64,000 bases of DNA from Stenotrophomonas mori (GTDB taxonomy: Bacteria > Pseudomonadota > Gammaproteobacteria > Xanthomonadales > Xanthomonadaceae), in NCBI RefSeq assembly GCF_023556335.1, contig NZ_JAIKTS010000001.1:62001-126000 (forward strand). The letters are read 5' to 3'. The number at the start of each line of letters is the position of its first letter. Position 1 is the stretch's first letter. Position numbers and translations under genes: made by a program. Of the stretch, positions 29,794 to 37,773 are shown in pieces. The notes beneath the pieces were generated by a model that worked only from the letters and a program-made list of their open reading frames with translations, was not told where the DNA came from and searched no databases.

Positions 29794-30380
29794 GTAGAGC
29801 GGGGCCACGCCCCGCTGGGGCATTACCGGGCAAGCCTCGCCGGGCATGGCCCGGCGCTACGGATGTGTCGGTCCCGCCATGCCGGTAGAGCGGGGCCACG
29901 CCCCGCTGGGGCATTCCCGGGTAAGCCCCGCCGGGCGGGGCCCGGCGCTACGGATTTACCGGCTCCGCCATGCCGGTAGAGCGGGGCCGCGCCCCGCTGG
30001 GGCATTCCCGGTCGAGCCCCGCCGGGCGGGGCCCGGCGCTACGGATTTACCGGCTCCGCCATGCCGGTAGAGCGGGGCCGCGCCCCGCTGGTGCATTCCC
30101 GGGCGGGGCCCGCCGGGCGGGGCCCGGCGCTACGGATTTACCGGCCCCGCCATGCCGGTAGAGCGGGGCCGTGCCCCGCTGGGGCATTCCCGGTCGAGCC
30201 CCGCCGGGCCCGGCCCGGCGCTACGGATGCATCGGCCCCACCATGCCGGTAGAGCGGGGCCGTGCCCCGCTGGGGCATTCCCGGACAAGCCCCGCCGGGC
30301 CCGGCCCGGCGCTACGGATGCATCGGCCCCACCATGCCGGTAGAGCGGGGCCATGCCCCGCTGGGGCATTCCCGGGCAAG
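29794..30380 (+). repeat. Tandem array of paired GTAG palindromic repeats (array 1, 91-bp period)
   Basis: Seven units start with GTAGAGCGGGGCC at 29794, 29885, 29976, 30067, 30158, 30249 and 30340, exactly 91 bp apart; the seventh is cut after about 41 bp. Each unit has a palindrome headed by GTAG (AGCGGGG/CCCCGCT arms), a spacer with GGGGCATTCCCGG, then a second palindrome ending in GGCCCGGCGCTAC, the inverted GTAG head, then a 24-bp linker. This is the layout of paired REPs (REPIN/BIME) like the SMAG repeats of Stenotrophomonas. The dinucleotide at the centre of the first palindrome changes along the array. The rest of the 802-base gap downstream of tkt (30381-30518) shows nothing recognisable. 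Confidence 0.95.
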
Positions 30381-30518
30381 CGCTGTTCCACACCCTGGTG
30401 CGATGACGCTGGCAGGAGCGGGCCGGGCGGGCGCCATCGCGCCGCAAGGCGGCCGGGGCTTCGGCAGCCCGCGGTGGACCCGCTAGCATGGCGGCATGTG
30501 GCCGGAGAGGAGAACACG

Positions 30519-30887
30519 ATGAAAGTGAACCGTATCGTCGCCAACATCCGCACGGACGACCTGGAGGCCGCGGATGCGTTCTACCACGGGATCCTCGGCC
30601 TGGAACGGGCCATGGACCATGGCTGGTTCCGTACCTACGCCGCGGATGCGCGCATGCGCGTGCAGCTCGGCGTCGCTCTTGAAGGGGAGACGGGCCCCCC
30701 GCAGCCGGACCTTTCGGTGGAGGTCGACGACCTGGACGAGGCGCTCGAACGCGTCCGTCGGGCCGGTGTCGTCATCACGTACGGGCCGGTCCACGAGCCC
30801 TGGGGCGTGCGCAGGTTCTTCGTGCGCGATCCGTTCGGGACGTTGTTGAACATCCTGCAGCACGACGCGGCGGACACGGCCGGTTGA
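30519..30887 (+). CDS. VOC family (glyoxalase/bleomycin-resistance fold) protein
   Basis: A 122-residue single-domain protein of the vicinal oxygen chelate superfamily. It shows the beta-alpha-beta modules NRIVANIRTDDLEAADAFYHG (first half) and GVVITYGPVHEPWGVRRFFVRDPFGTLLNILQH (second half; the DPFGTLLNI stretch is typical). A strong GGAGAGGAG ribosome-binding site precedes the ATG. The family includes glyoxalases, dioxygenases and binding proteins, and the substrate cannot be inferred. It is the first of three small co-directional genes after the repeat array. Confidence 0.85.
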   Translation: MKVNRIVANIRTDDLEAADAFYHGILGLERAMDHGWFRTYAADARMRVQLGVALEGETGPPQPDLSVEVDDLDEALERVRRAGVVITYGPVHEPWGVRRFFVRDPFGTLLNILQHDAADTAG

Positions 30888-30986
30888 GCGCGGGACCAGG
30901 GCCGCTCCGCCACGGGGGCGGGAGGCCCTTGATCGGCGCGGACGTCCGCTTACAGTGGCGGGCCAGTGTCGTCGGAGGGAAGGGAC

Positions 30987-31391
30987 ATGGACTCGAAGCT
31001 CAAGGATCTGGTGGCGCGTACCAACATCGACGAACTGGTCCAGCCGCCGCCGGCCGGGATCGATCTCAACCAGCCGGTGCAGAGCACGGTGGCGACGGTG
31101 ATCGAGCCCGCGCGCTCCACGACCGACCCGCTGCAGATCCACTTCGCGACGGCCGACATCGTCGGCAAGCTGCAGGAGCCGCATGCGGGCGGTGGGCTGC
31201 GGAGCTTCGCGCTGGTGTTCCTCGGTGGGCCGGCGCTGCTGTTCGGCGCGTTGTCGATCGCGACGGCATGGAGCAATCCGGCCGTCGGCGTGGTCCGTGC
31301 CGTTGCGGTGACCCTGTTCGGGCTTGCGATGATCGGTTTCTGGCCCTGGCTGCTGCTGCGCGGGCGCCGCAGGGCCCGGCGCGGCGATTGA
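30987..31391 (+). CDS. Small membrane protein of unknown function
   Basis: A 134-residue protein I do not recognise. The N-terminal 70 residues are soluble (MDSKLKDLVARTNIDELVQP). Two hydrophobic helices follow (FALVFLGGPALLFGALSIA and VVRAVAVTLFGLAMIGFWPWLLLL-like), and a short basic tail (RGRRRARRGD) puts the C-terminus in the cytoplasm. The ATG at 30987 has AGGGAAGGG just upstream and is preferred to the in-frame GTG at 30966. It precedes the P-loop kinase gene by 19 bases, which suggests an operon. Confidence 0.65.
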   Translation: MDSKLKDLVARTNIDELVQPPPAGIDLNQPVQSTVATVIEPARSTTDPLQIHFATADIVGKLQEPHAGGGLRSFALVFLGGPALLFGALSIATAWSNPAVGVVRAVAVTLFGLAMIGFWPWLLLRGRRRARRGD

Positions 31392-31410
31392 ACGTACGGG
31401 CTGCAGGGCG

Positions 31411-31956
31411 ATGGACGAGACGGAAGGGCGCAGGGCGGTGGTGGTGATCGCGGGCGCGCCGGCCTCGGGCAAGACGTCGCTCGCGCATGCGCTTGCCGGC
31501 GAGGACCCGCGCGGCGTGCACGTCCAGGCCGATGTGTTTTTCCGCTTCCCGGCCCACCGCATCGACCCTTCCCTGCCGCAGTCGCGGCGGCAAAACGAAG
31601 CGGCGCTGCGCGCCTGCGCGGCGGCCGCGCGGGAGTACGCCGCCGCCGGCTATGCGGTGTACCTGGACGGGGTGATCGGCCCATGGTCGCTGCCGCTGAT
31701 CGGGCCGTGGCTGGGCGGGTTCGACTACGTGTTGCTGCAGGCGCCGCTGGACACGCTGCTGGCGCGTGCCGCAGCGCGTACCTCGCAGCCCTCGGCCGAT
31801 GTCCATCTGGTGCGGCGCATGCAGGCGCGGTTCGCCGCGTTGCCGGCGTCCCTGGCCGGCCACACGATCGACACGGGCGACCGGTGCCTGGACGAGGTGG
31901 CCGGCGAATACCGGGTGCGGGCGGCAAAGGGCGGGTTTTCCTGGCCCGCGTCCTAG
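31411..31956 (+). CDS. P-loop NTPase, small-molecule or zeta-toxin-like kinase
   Basis: A 181-residue AAA_33-type P-loop protein. Walker A GAPASGKT lies at residues 15-22. An Asp follows in VHVQADVFF, and the lid carries Arg residues (RTSQPSADVHLVRRMQARF). The fold resembles chloramphenicol phosphotransferase, shikimate kinase-like and zeta-toxin kinases; no antitoxin gene is evident beside it. Its stop codon TAG overlaps the TAG stop of the convergent acetyl-CoA hydrolase gene within one CTAG tetramer. Substrate unknown. Confidence 0.7.
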   Translation: MDETEGRRAVVVIAGAPASGKTSLAHALAGEDPRGVHVQADVFFRFPAHRIDPSLPQSRRQNEAALRACAAAAREYAAAGYAVYLDGVIGPWSLPLIGPWLGGFDYVLLQAPLDTLLARAAARTSQPSADVHLVRRMQARFAALPASLAGHTIDTGDRCLDEVAGEYRVRAAKGGFSWPAS

Positions 31957-33953
31957 GGCGGGTCGGCTGGGGGGCATGCGGTTTTCGCCAGCGCCAGGCG
32001 CAGCAGCCTGGCGTCGAGCCGTTCGCCGAGGGTCGTGGGGTGGCCCAGTCCCATGCGTTGCAGGTACAGGGCATCGTTGTCGCCCGCCGGTTGCACCAGT
32101 GCGGCCAGCACGGTGCGCAGCGTGCCAACGCGGCCGCGGGCATGGACCTTCAGCCAGGACAGGGCCCGCAGCAGGTCCTGCTCGACCGGGGTGAAGTCGC
32201 TGCCCAGCGGATAGTCGGGCAGGGTGCCGTCGCGGCGGAACGGCGCCAGCGCCGTGGCCAGGACATCGGCGCGGTTGCGCTGCCAGTGCTCCGGCGCGGT
32301 GAAGCCGTGGGCCAGCTTCTTCGCGGCCTGCGCCTGCTCCAGCAGCGCCGGCCGGAAGGCGGCGTCGGTGATGCCGGCCATGGCGATCACGCAGTCTTCG
32401 TCGGTCAGGCCGCGCAGGTCGGCGATGCCGTACTCGTCGATGAAGACGTCGCGCAGGTGGCGCGGAATGGTCGTGTGGCCATAGCTCCAGTGGATGTTGG
32501 AGCGCGGGCCGGCATCGGTGTCGCGCACCGCGCGGAACATCAGCATGCTGCGCGCGTCGGGCAACGCATGCGCCATCGCCACGAAGTTGTACTGGCCGCC
32601 GACGCCGGAGACCACGCGGCCGTCGTCCAGGGCGTCGGACACGGCCGCGCCGAGCGCGGTGGCCATCATGCAGGAATTGAAGAAGCGCGCCTCGCGCCGC
32701 TGCAGCCGCTGCAGGGCGTGGTGGTCGCCATGGAGCTGGTTGATCTCGCTGATGCGGCGCATGCCGATGGCGCGGCATTCGTCCTCGGGCAGGTGCCGCA
32801 GCCAGTCGTAGAACGCCGGCGAGCCGAGATAGAACGCGCCATGCAGGTATTCGCCCTCCTCGGCGAGCCGGGCGTGGTCGGCGGTATAGGCGCTGCCGTT
32901 GGCCAGGCGCTGCATCAGCGCCAGGTCGTCGTGCACCTTGCGGCGGATCACACCGTGCTGCACCAGCGTGCGGAAGCCTTCGTTGAGCATCTCGCTGCAG
33001 CCGTACAGCCCGGTCCCGAACGGTGCCAGCCCACCGCTCTCGCGCACCAGCGGGTGGTCCTCCAGGGTCGGGTCGAGCGCGCGCAGCACCTGGCGGTAGC
33101 GGGCGTTGTCGGTGTGGCGCAGCACCAGCGCGTGGCTGAGCGCATCGGCCAGCGTGCCGATGCCGATCTGCAGGGTGCCGCCATCGCGCACCAGGACGCT
33201 GGCATACAGGCCGATGGCGTAGTCGGCATCGCTCACCGGCTGCCGCGGCAGGCCGAACAGCTTCGGATGCGGGCCGGGCGGGTCGACCACCACGTCGAAG
33301 ACGTCCTCGGCCACCGTCGCGGTGCCGCCCAGCCACGGCAGCTCCGGATCGACCTCGGCGATCAGCCGCGGGCGCGGCAGCCCGCGCGCGGCGATGGCAT
33401 CGAGCGTGTCCTGGGTGAGGTCGTTGTTGCACGACAGCGACAGCCGGCGGCTGCCCTCGCGGCGGGCCACCTTCTGCACGATGACGTTGGGCGCACGCTG
33501 CGCCACCGCGTCGGCGGCATGGGTGTAGTTGAGGCTGGTATAGGCGCGCTGCGCCTGCGCCGAGCCCAGCAGCGCGCCGGACTGCATGTAGAACTCTTCC
33601 ACCTGCACGTGCGCCGGCAGGGCATCGCGCGCGATGGCCCGCGCATAGGCCAGGCGCGGGAAGTCCGCGCCGAAATGGCGCTCGACGAACGGCCGCAGGA
33701 AGCGCGCTTCCAGGCTGCCGCCGCGGGCCTGCGGCGGATCGAGCGAAAGCGCGGTGTACAGCTGCAGCGGGCGCGAGGGATCGCCCTCGATACGGGCATA
33801 CAGGGCATTGAGCAGGCGGTGGGGCTTGCCCAGCGCCAGCGGCGCGGCGATGCGCAGCGGCCCTTCGACCTGGGCGAGCAGCCAGTCCACCGCGGCATCG
33901 GGATCGGTCAGGTGGTGGGGCATGGCGGATACGTTGTTGCGGGAATGCGGCAT
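31953..33953 (-). CDS. Acetyl-CoA hydrolase/transferase family protein
   Basis: A 666-residue cytoplasmic protein of the acetyl-CoA hydrolase/4-hydroxybutyrate CoA-transferase superfamily. Family-like segments are LQIGIGTLADALSHAL, FGTGLYGCSEMLNEGF, the central HARMLM-type region GVGGQYNFVAMAHAL, and the C-terminal DEYGIADLRGLTDEDCVIAM and AHGFTAPEHW. It is longer than the 430-500 residues of common members, with extra sequence at the N-terminus and in the middle, as in a long-form subgroup found in pseudomonads and xanthomonads. The start is uncertain: ATG at 33953 or 33923. It overlaps the stop of the convergent kinase gene. Confidence 0.8.
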   Translation of the reverse strand: MPHSRNNVSAMPHHLTDPDAAVDWLLAQVEGPLRIAAPLALGKPHRLLNALYARIEGDPSRPLQLYTALSLDPPQARGGSLEARFLRPFVERHFGADFPRLAYARAIARDALPAHVQVEEFYMQSGALLGSAQAQRAYTSLNYTHAADAVAQRAPNVIVQKVARREGSRRLSLSCNNDLTQDTLDAIAARGLPRPRLIAEVDPELPWLGGTATVAEDVFDVVVDPPGPHPKLFGLPRQPVSDADYAIGLYASVLVRDGGTLQIGIGTLADALSHALVLRHTDNARYRQVLRALDPTLEDHPLVRESGGLAPFGTGLYGCSEMLNEGFRTLVQHGVIRRKVHDDLALMQRLANGSAYTADHARLAEEGEYLHGAFYLGSPAFYDWLRHLPEDECRAIGMRRISEINQLHGDHHALQRLQRREARFFNSCMMATALGAAVSDALDDGRVVSGVGGQYNFVAMAHALPDARSMLMFRAVRDTDAGPRSNIHWSYGHTTIPRHLRDVFIDEYGIADLRGLTDEDCVIAMAGITDAAFRPALLEQAQAAKKLAHGFTAPEHWQRNRADVLATALAPFRRDGTLPDYPLGSDFTPVEQDLLRALSWLKVHARGRVGTLRTVLAALVQPAGDNDALYLQRMGLGHPTTLGERLDARLLRLALAKTACPPADPP

Positions 33954-34504
33954 TACAGCACCGATGCGGTGAATTCCGGGGGCAGGGGCTTGTCGAGGGC
34001 CGTTTGCAGCTGCGGCCAATGGCGTGCCTGGACGTGAGCCCTGCTCCAGAACGAGGGCCGGGACGATGCTGCCGGCCCTCGCTGGCATGTGGCGTCGGCC
34101 TGGTGCCGGGGACGTGAGGATGCGCCTGGCTGAGTGCAGCGGTGCTGCCAGGGACCTCCGCGCTCCTGTGCCATCGCTTGTTCGACCTGGGCGCCCTCGG
34201 CGGGTCCGGGCACCGGCCACGCGTCATGCATCCGGCCGCCCTCGAGGACAGGGCGCAGGCGCACAGCGTCGGGACGTGCTGGCACGGGCCGGGGCCGTGC
34301 GCGCCACGTCGACGTGATGGCGGCGACGTGGCCGTCTGCGTTCGCCCTCGCGACCGCGCAGGGCCAGGCAGGCGGACAGGCAGGCCGTCCATCGCCTTGC
34401 GCCCGCGTGGGGGGCCGTGCCAGTGCGGAGCCGGGGCATCGTCCGCCGGGGTCGGGTCGGCTCCCTCGCCGGGCGATGCCGGTGGCACTGGGGCAGCGCT
34501 GGTC
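33954..34504. other. Intergenic stretch without a recognisable gene
   Basis: 551 bases between the nuclease gene and the acetyl-CoA hydrolase gene, both on the minus strand. Frames are open on both strands only because of high GC; none has family resemblance, a good ribosome-binding site or sensible composition. The promoter of the hydrolase gene should be here, but I see no clear hexamers. No repeat units of the GTAG type occur. Confidence 0.5.
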
Positions 34505-35338
34505 CTACGGGGTAGCCAGCAATTCGTTCAACAGTGCCGCGAGCCGTTCGCCGGCCAGCCGCAGCTGCGCTTCGGCGACCGGACGCCAGGTGGCGGCATA
34601 GGCGTCGCCGACGGTGCGGCGGGCAGGGTAGAGGCCGTCGCCGATGGCGATGCGGCAACTCTGCTCGGTCCAGCGTGCGGCGTCGCGCTGCAGCTGCGGG
34701 GGCGCGATGCCACCGGGAGCGGGCAGGGCCAGCAGGCGCTGCAGGTAGCGCTCGTCGTCCAGCCGCAGGGCGTAGAACATGCCGCTGTCCCACAGCGAGT
34801 GCAGGTTGGTGCCGCGATCCTCGAACTGCAGCTGGAAGGTGTTGCCGCCCTTGTCGTGCGCGTAGCCGGCGTGCATCGGCTGGTGCATGTCGCCGACCAG
34901 GTGCACGACGAACTTGAGCGCCTGCAGGCGCTCGGCATCGGGAAGGCCGCGGTCGGCCAGGCGCGCGCTCTGGGCCTTCAGGGCCTCGACCACGCAGTTG
35001 CCGTTGCGGCAGTGCCTGGAGGCGTCGTAGGCGCAGCCGTCCTCGCCGATGTTGACGTAATGCCAGCCGGCCGAGCGCTTGCCCAGGTCCGGGTCCTCGG
35101 CGCGCAGCTGGTCGGCCCACGGCGCGATGCCGGCCAGGGTGGCGCCGGGCTCCAGCGCGAGCAGGCGCCCGGTCTCGGCCCTGGCGGCCGGGTCCAGGCG
35201 GGTCTCGGCGATGCGGGCGACCAGACGGTGGCCCTGGGCGCCCCAGGCGAAGACGGGCGCGGGAAGCAGGAGCAGGGCGGCGAGGGCGACGCCGGAGAGG
35301 CGTGCGGCAAGACGGGGAACGGTAGTCATCGCCGGCAT
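34505..35338 (-). CDS. Secreted S1/P1 family nuclease
   Basis: S1/P1 nucleases are zinc-dependent enzymes that cleave single-stranded RNA and DNA. The 277-residue precursor has a signal peptide that ends after VFA, so the mature protein starts with Trp32 in WGAQGHRLVA. The amino group and carbonyl of that N-terminal Trp bind zinc in this family. Other zinc ligands are visible in VVHLVGDMHQPMHAG (HxxxDxHxPxH) and in FEDRGTNLHSLWDSG (NxHxxWD). Start is uncertain by three codons (ATG at 35338 or 35329). The gene is alone on its strand. It probably acts in the periplasm or outside the cell. Confidence 0.92.
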   Translation of the reverse strand: MPAMTTVPRLAARLSGVALAALLLLPAPVFAWGAQGHRLVARIAETRLDPAARAETGRLLALEPGATLAGIAPWADQLRAEDPDLGKRSAGWHYVNIGEDGCAYDASRHCRNGNCVVEALKAQSARLADRGLPDAERLQALKFVVHLVGDMHQPMHAGYAHDKGGNTFQLQFEDRGTNLHSLWDSGMFYALRLDDERYLQRLLALPAPGGIAPPQLQRDAARWTEQSCRIAIGDGLYPARRTVGDAYAATWRPVAEAQLRLAGERLAALLNELLATP

Positions 35339-35474
35339 TCTAGCGGCGGCGAGGTGGCATCCGTGTGCCGACGCTGGCGGGCCCGCCCGTGGCCCTGCCG
35401 CGCTTGGCTCGCGGCGGGACCGGGGCAGGCCCGGGAAACGGGGGCTCCCCGCAGGGCGGGAAGCCCGGGCTGGA

Positions 35475-36119
35475 TCAGAACGTGCGGACGTAGGCCACGC
35501 CGTACACCAGCGGGTCGATGCTGGCGGTACCCAGGCGGTTGCCGTTGACCTTGACCTTGGTGTCGATGTCGGCCCAGCGCAGGTCCACGCGCAGGGCGTC
35601 CTTCTCGGTCAGTGCGAAGTCCAGGCCCGCGTGCGCGGCCAGGCCCCACGAGTCGCTCAGCCGCAGCTTGGTGCCTTCCAGCGCGCCCTTGCTGTCGGTG
35701 CTGAAGAACTTGGTGTAGTTCACGCCGAGGCCGACGAACGGGGTGACGATGCTGCGGTTGGCGAAGTGGTACTGCAGCGAGACCACCGGCGGCAGCTGCT
35801 TGGTGCGGCCGACCTTGCCCACGCCGTCGATGCTGATGTCGTGCTGGAACGGCAGTGCGGCCAGCACTTCCACGCCCACGTTGTCGGCGACGAAGTATTC
35901 GAACGTCACGGTCGGGCGCACGCTGCTGTCCACCTTGGTCGGCAGCGCGCCCAGGCCCAGGGCCGAGCCGTCGAGGTCGCCGGCCTTGGACTTCGGATCG
36001 ACGTTGTGCACGCCGACGCCCAGCGTCCAGTCGCCCTTGGACTGGGCCATGGCGGGGGAGGCGGCCAGCACCAGGGCGGCGGCGAGGCCGGACAGCAGCA
36101 GGGTGGGAGTCTTGCGCAT
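35475..36119 (-). CDS. ompW: Outer membrane protein OmpW
   Basis: OmpW is a small eight-stranded outer-membrane barrel thought to move hydrophobic molecules. The 214-residue precursor has a signal peptide ending in AMAQ. The mature part has alternating barrel strands: KGDWTLGVGVHNVDPKS at the start, SVRPTVTFEYFVADNVGVEV, VVSLQYHF, FVGLGVNYTKFF, and the usual aromatic C-terminus ending in F. The ATG at 36119 with GGAA at good spacing is preferred over an upstream open frame to 36212. A perfect FNR-type box lies 62 bases upstream. In E. coli ompW is controlled by FNR, which agrees. Confidence 0.94.
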   Translation of the reverse strand: MRKTPTLLLSGLAAALVLAASPAMAQSKGDWTLGVGVHNVDPKSKAGDLDGSALGLGALPTKVDSSVRPTVTFEYFVADNVGVEVLAALPFQHDISIDGVGKVGRTKQLPPVVSLQYHFANRSIVTPFVGLGVNYTKFFSTDSKGALEGTKLRLSDSWGLAAHAGLDFALTEKDALRVDLRWADIDTKVKVNGNRLGTASIDPLVYGVAYVRTF

Positions 36120-36180
36120 GGGAATGTTCCATTGCTTGGTGAGGTTGTGGCCAGTTTCCGCAGCCGGCGGTGGCGGCGCC

Positions 36181-37330
<1,150 letters not shown>

Positions 37331-37353
37331 CCCGCACCCCACCGGATCCAGGG

Positions 37354-37381
37354 AAGGGCGCCAACGGCGCCCTTCTTTTTT
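37354..37381 (+). terminator. Rho-independent terminator after gap
   Basis: AAGGGCGCC-AAC-GGCGCCCTT is a perfect 9-bp stem followed by CTTTTTT, 24 bases after the gap stop. Confidence 0.9.
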
Positions 37382-37385
37382 GTCC

Positions 37386-37667
37386 GCGCCCCGCTGCGGC
37401 CCTCCCGGGCCAGCCCGCCGGGCGCTGCCCGGCGCTACCGACGGCAGCTCCCTGTAGAGCGGGGCCCTGCCCCGCTGCTGCCCTCCCGGGCCAGCCCGCC
37501 GGGCGCTGCCCGGCGCTACCGACGGCAGCCCCTGTAGAGCGGGGCCCTGCCCCGCTGCGGCCTTCCCGGGACAAGCCCGCCGGACGCTGCCCGGCGCTAC
37601 CGACGGCAGCCTCCCCCTGTAGAGCGGGGCCATGCCCCGCTGTGGCCCCTCCCGGGCCAGCCCGCCG
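37386..37667 (+). repeat. Tandem array of paired GTAG palindromic repeats (array 2, about 80-bp period)
   Basis: Three units start with GTAGAGCGGGGCC at 37454, 37534 and 37619 (80 and 85 bp apart). They are preceded by a unit lacking its GTAG head (from 37386) and the last is cut off. The second palindrome reads CCCGCCGGGCGCTGCCCGGCGCTACC, with inverted GTAG head. The array fills nearly all of the 443-base gap between gap and the DUF2339 gene, directly behind the gap terminator and in the same orientation as arrays 1 and 3. Confidence 0.92.
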
Positions 37668-37689
37668 GGCGCCTGCCGCGGCAGGCGCC
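37668..37689. repeat. 22-bp perfect palindrome at the end of array 2
   Basis: GGCGCCTGCCG joined directly to CGGCAGGCGCC, no loop, at the exact point where the last repeat unit of array 2 stops resembling the others. It sits 84 bases before the DUF2339 start. Confidence 0.7.
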
Positions 37690-37773
37690 TGTGGTCGGCA
37701 TGGTGTGTTTCCGCGAAGCGCGGATAATGGGGACCGCACCTGCCGGTGCCAGGGATAAGGAAGGACAGCGCGT

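Noticed and set aside
29770-30343. Short frames of about 60-75 codons starting MPVERG in array 1
   Set aside because: They are translations of the 91-bp repeat; because 91 is not a multiple of three, the frames rotate from unit to unit, so no protein is conserved.
31066-34488. A 1140-codon frame on the minus strand covering the acetyl-CoA hydrolase gene
   Set aside because: It overlaps the supported gene in another frame, is dominated by Arg, Pro, Ala and Gly, and has no domain resemblance. High GC keeps such frames open.
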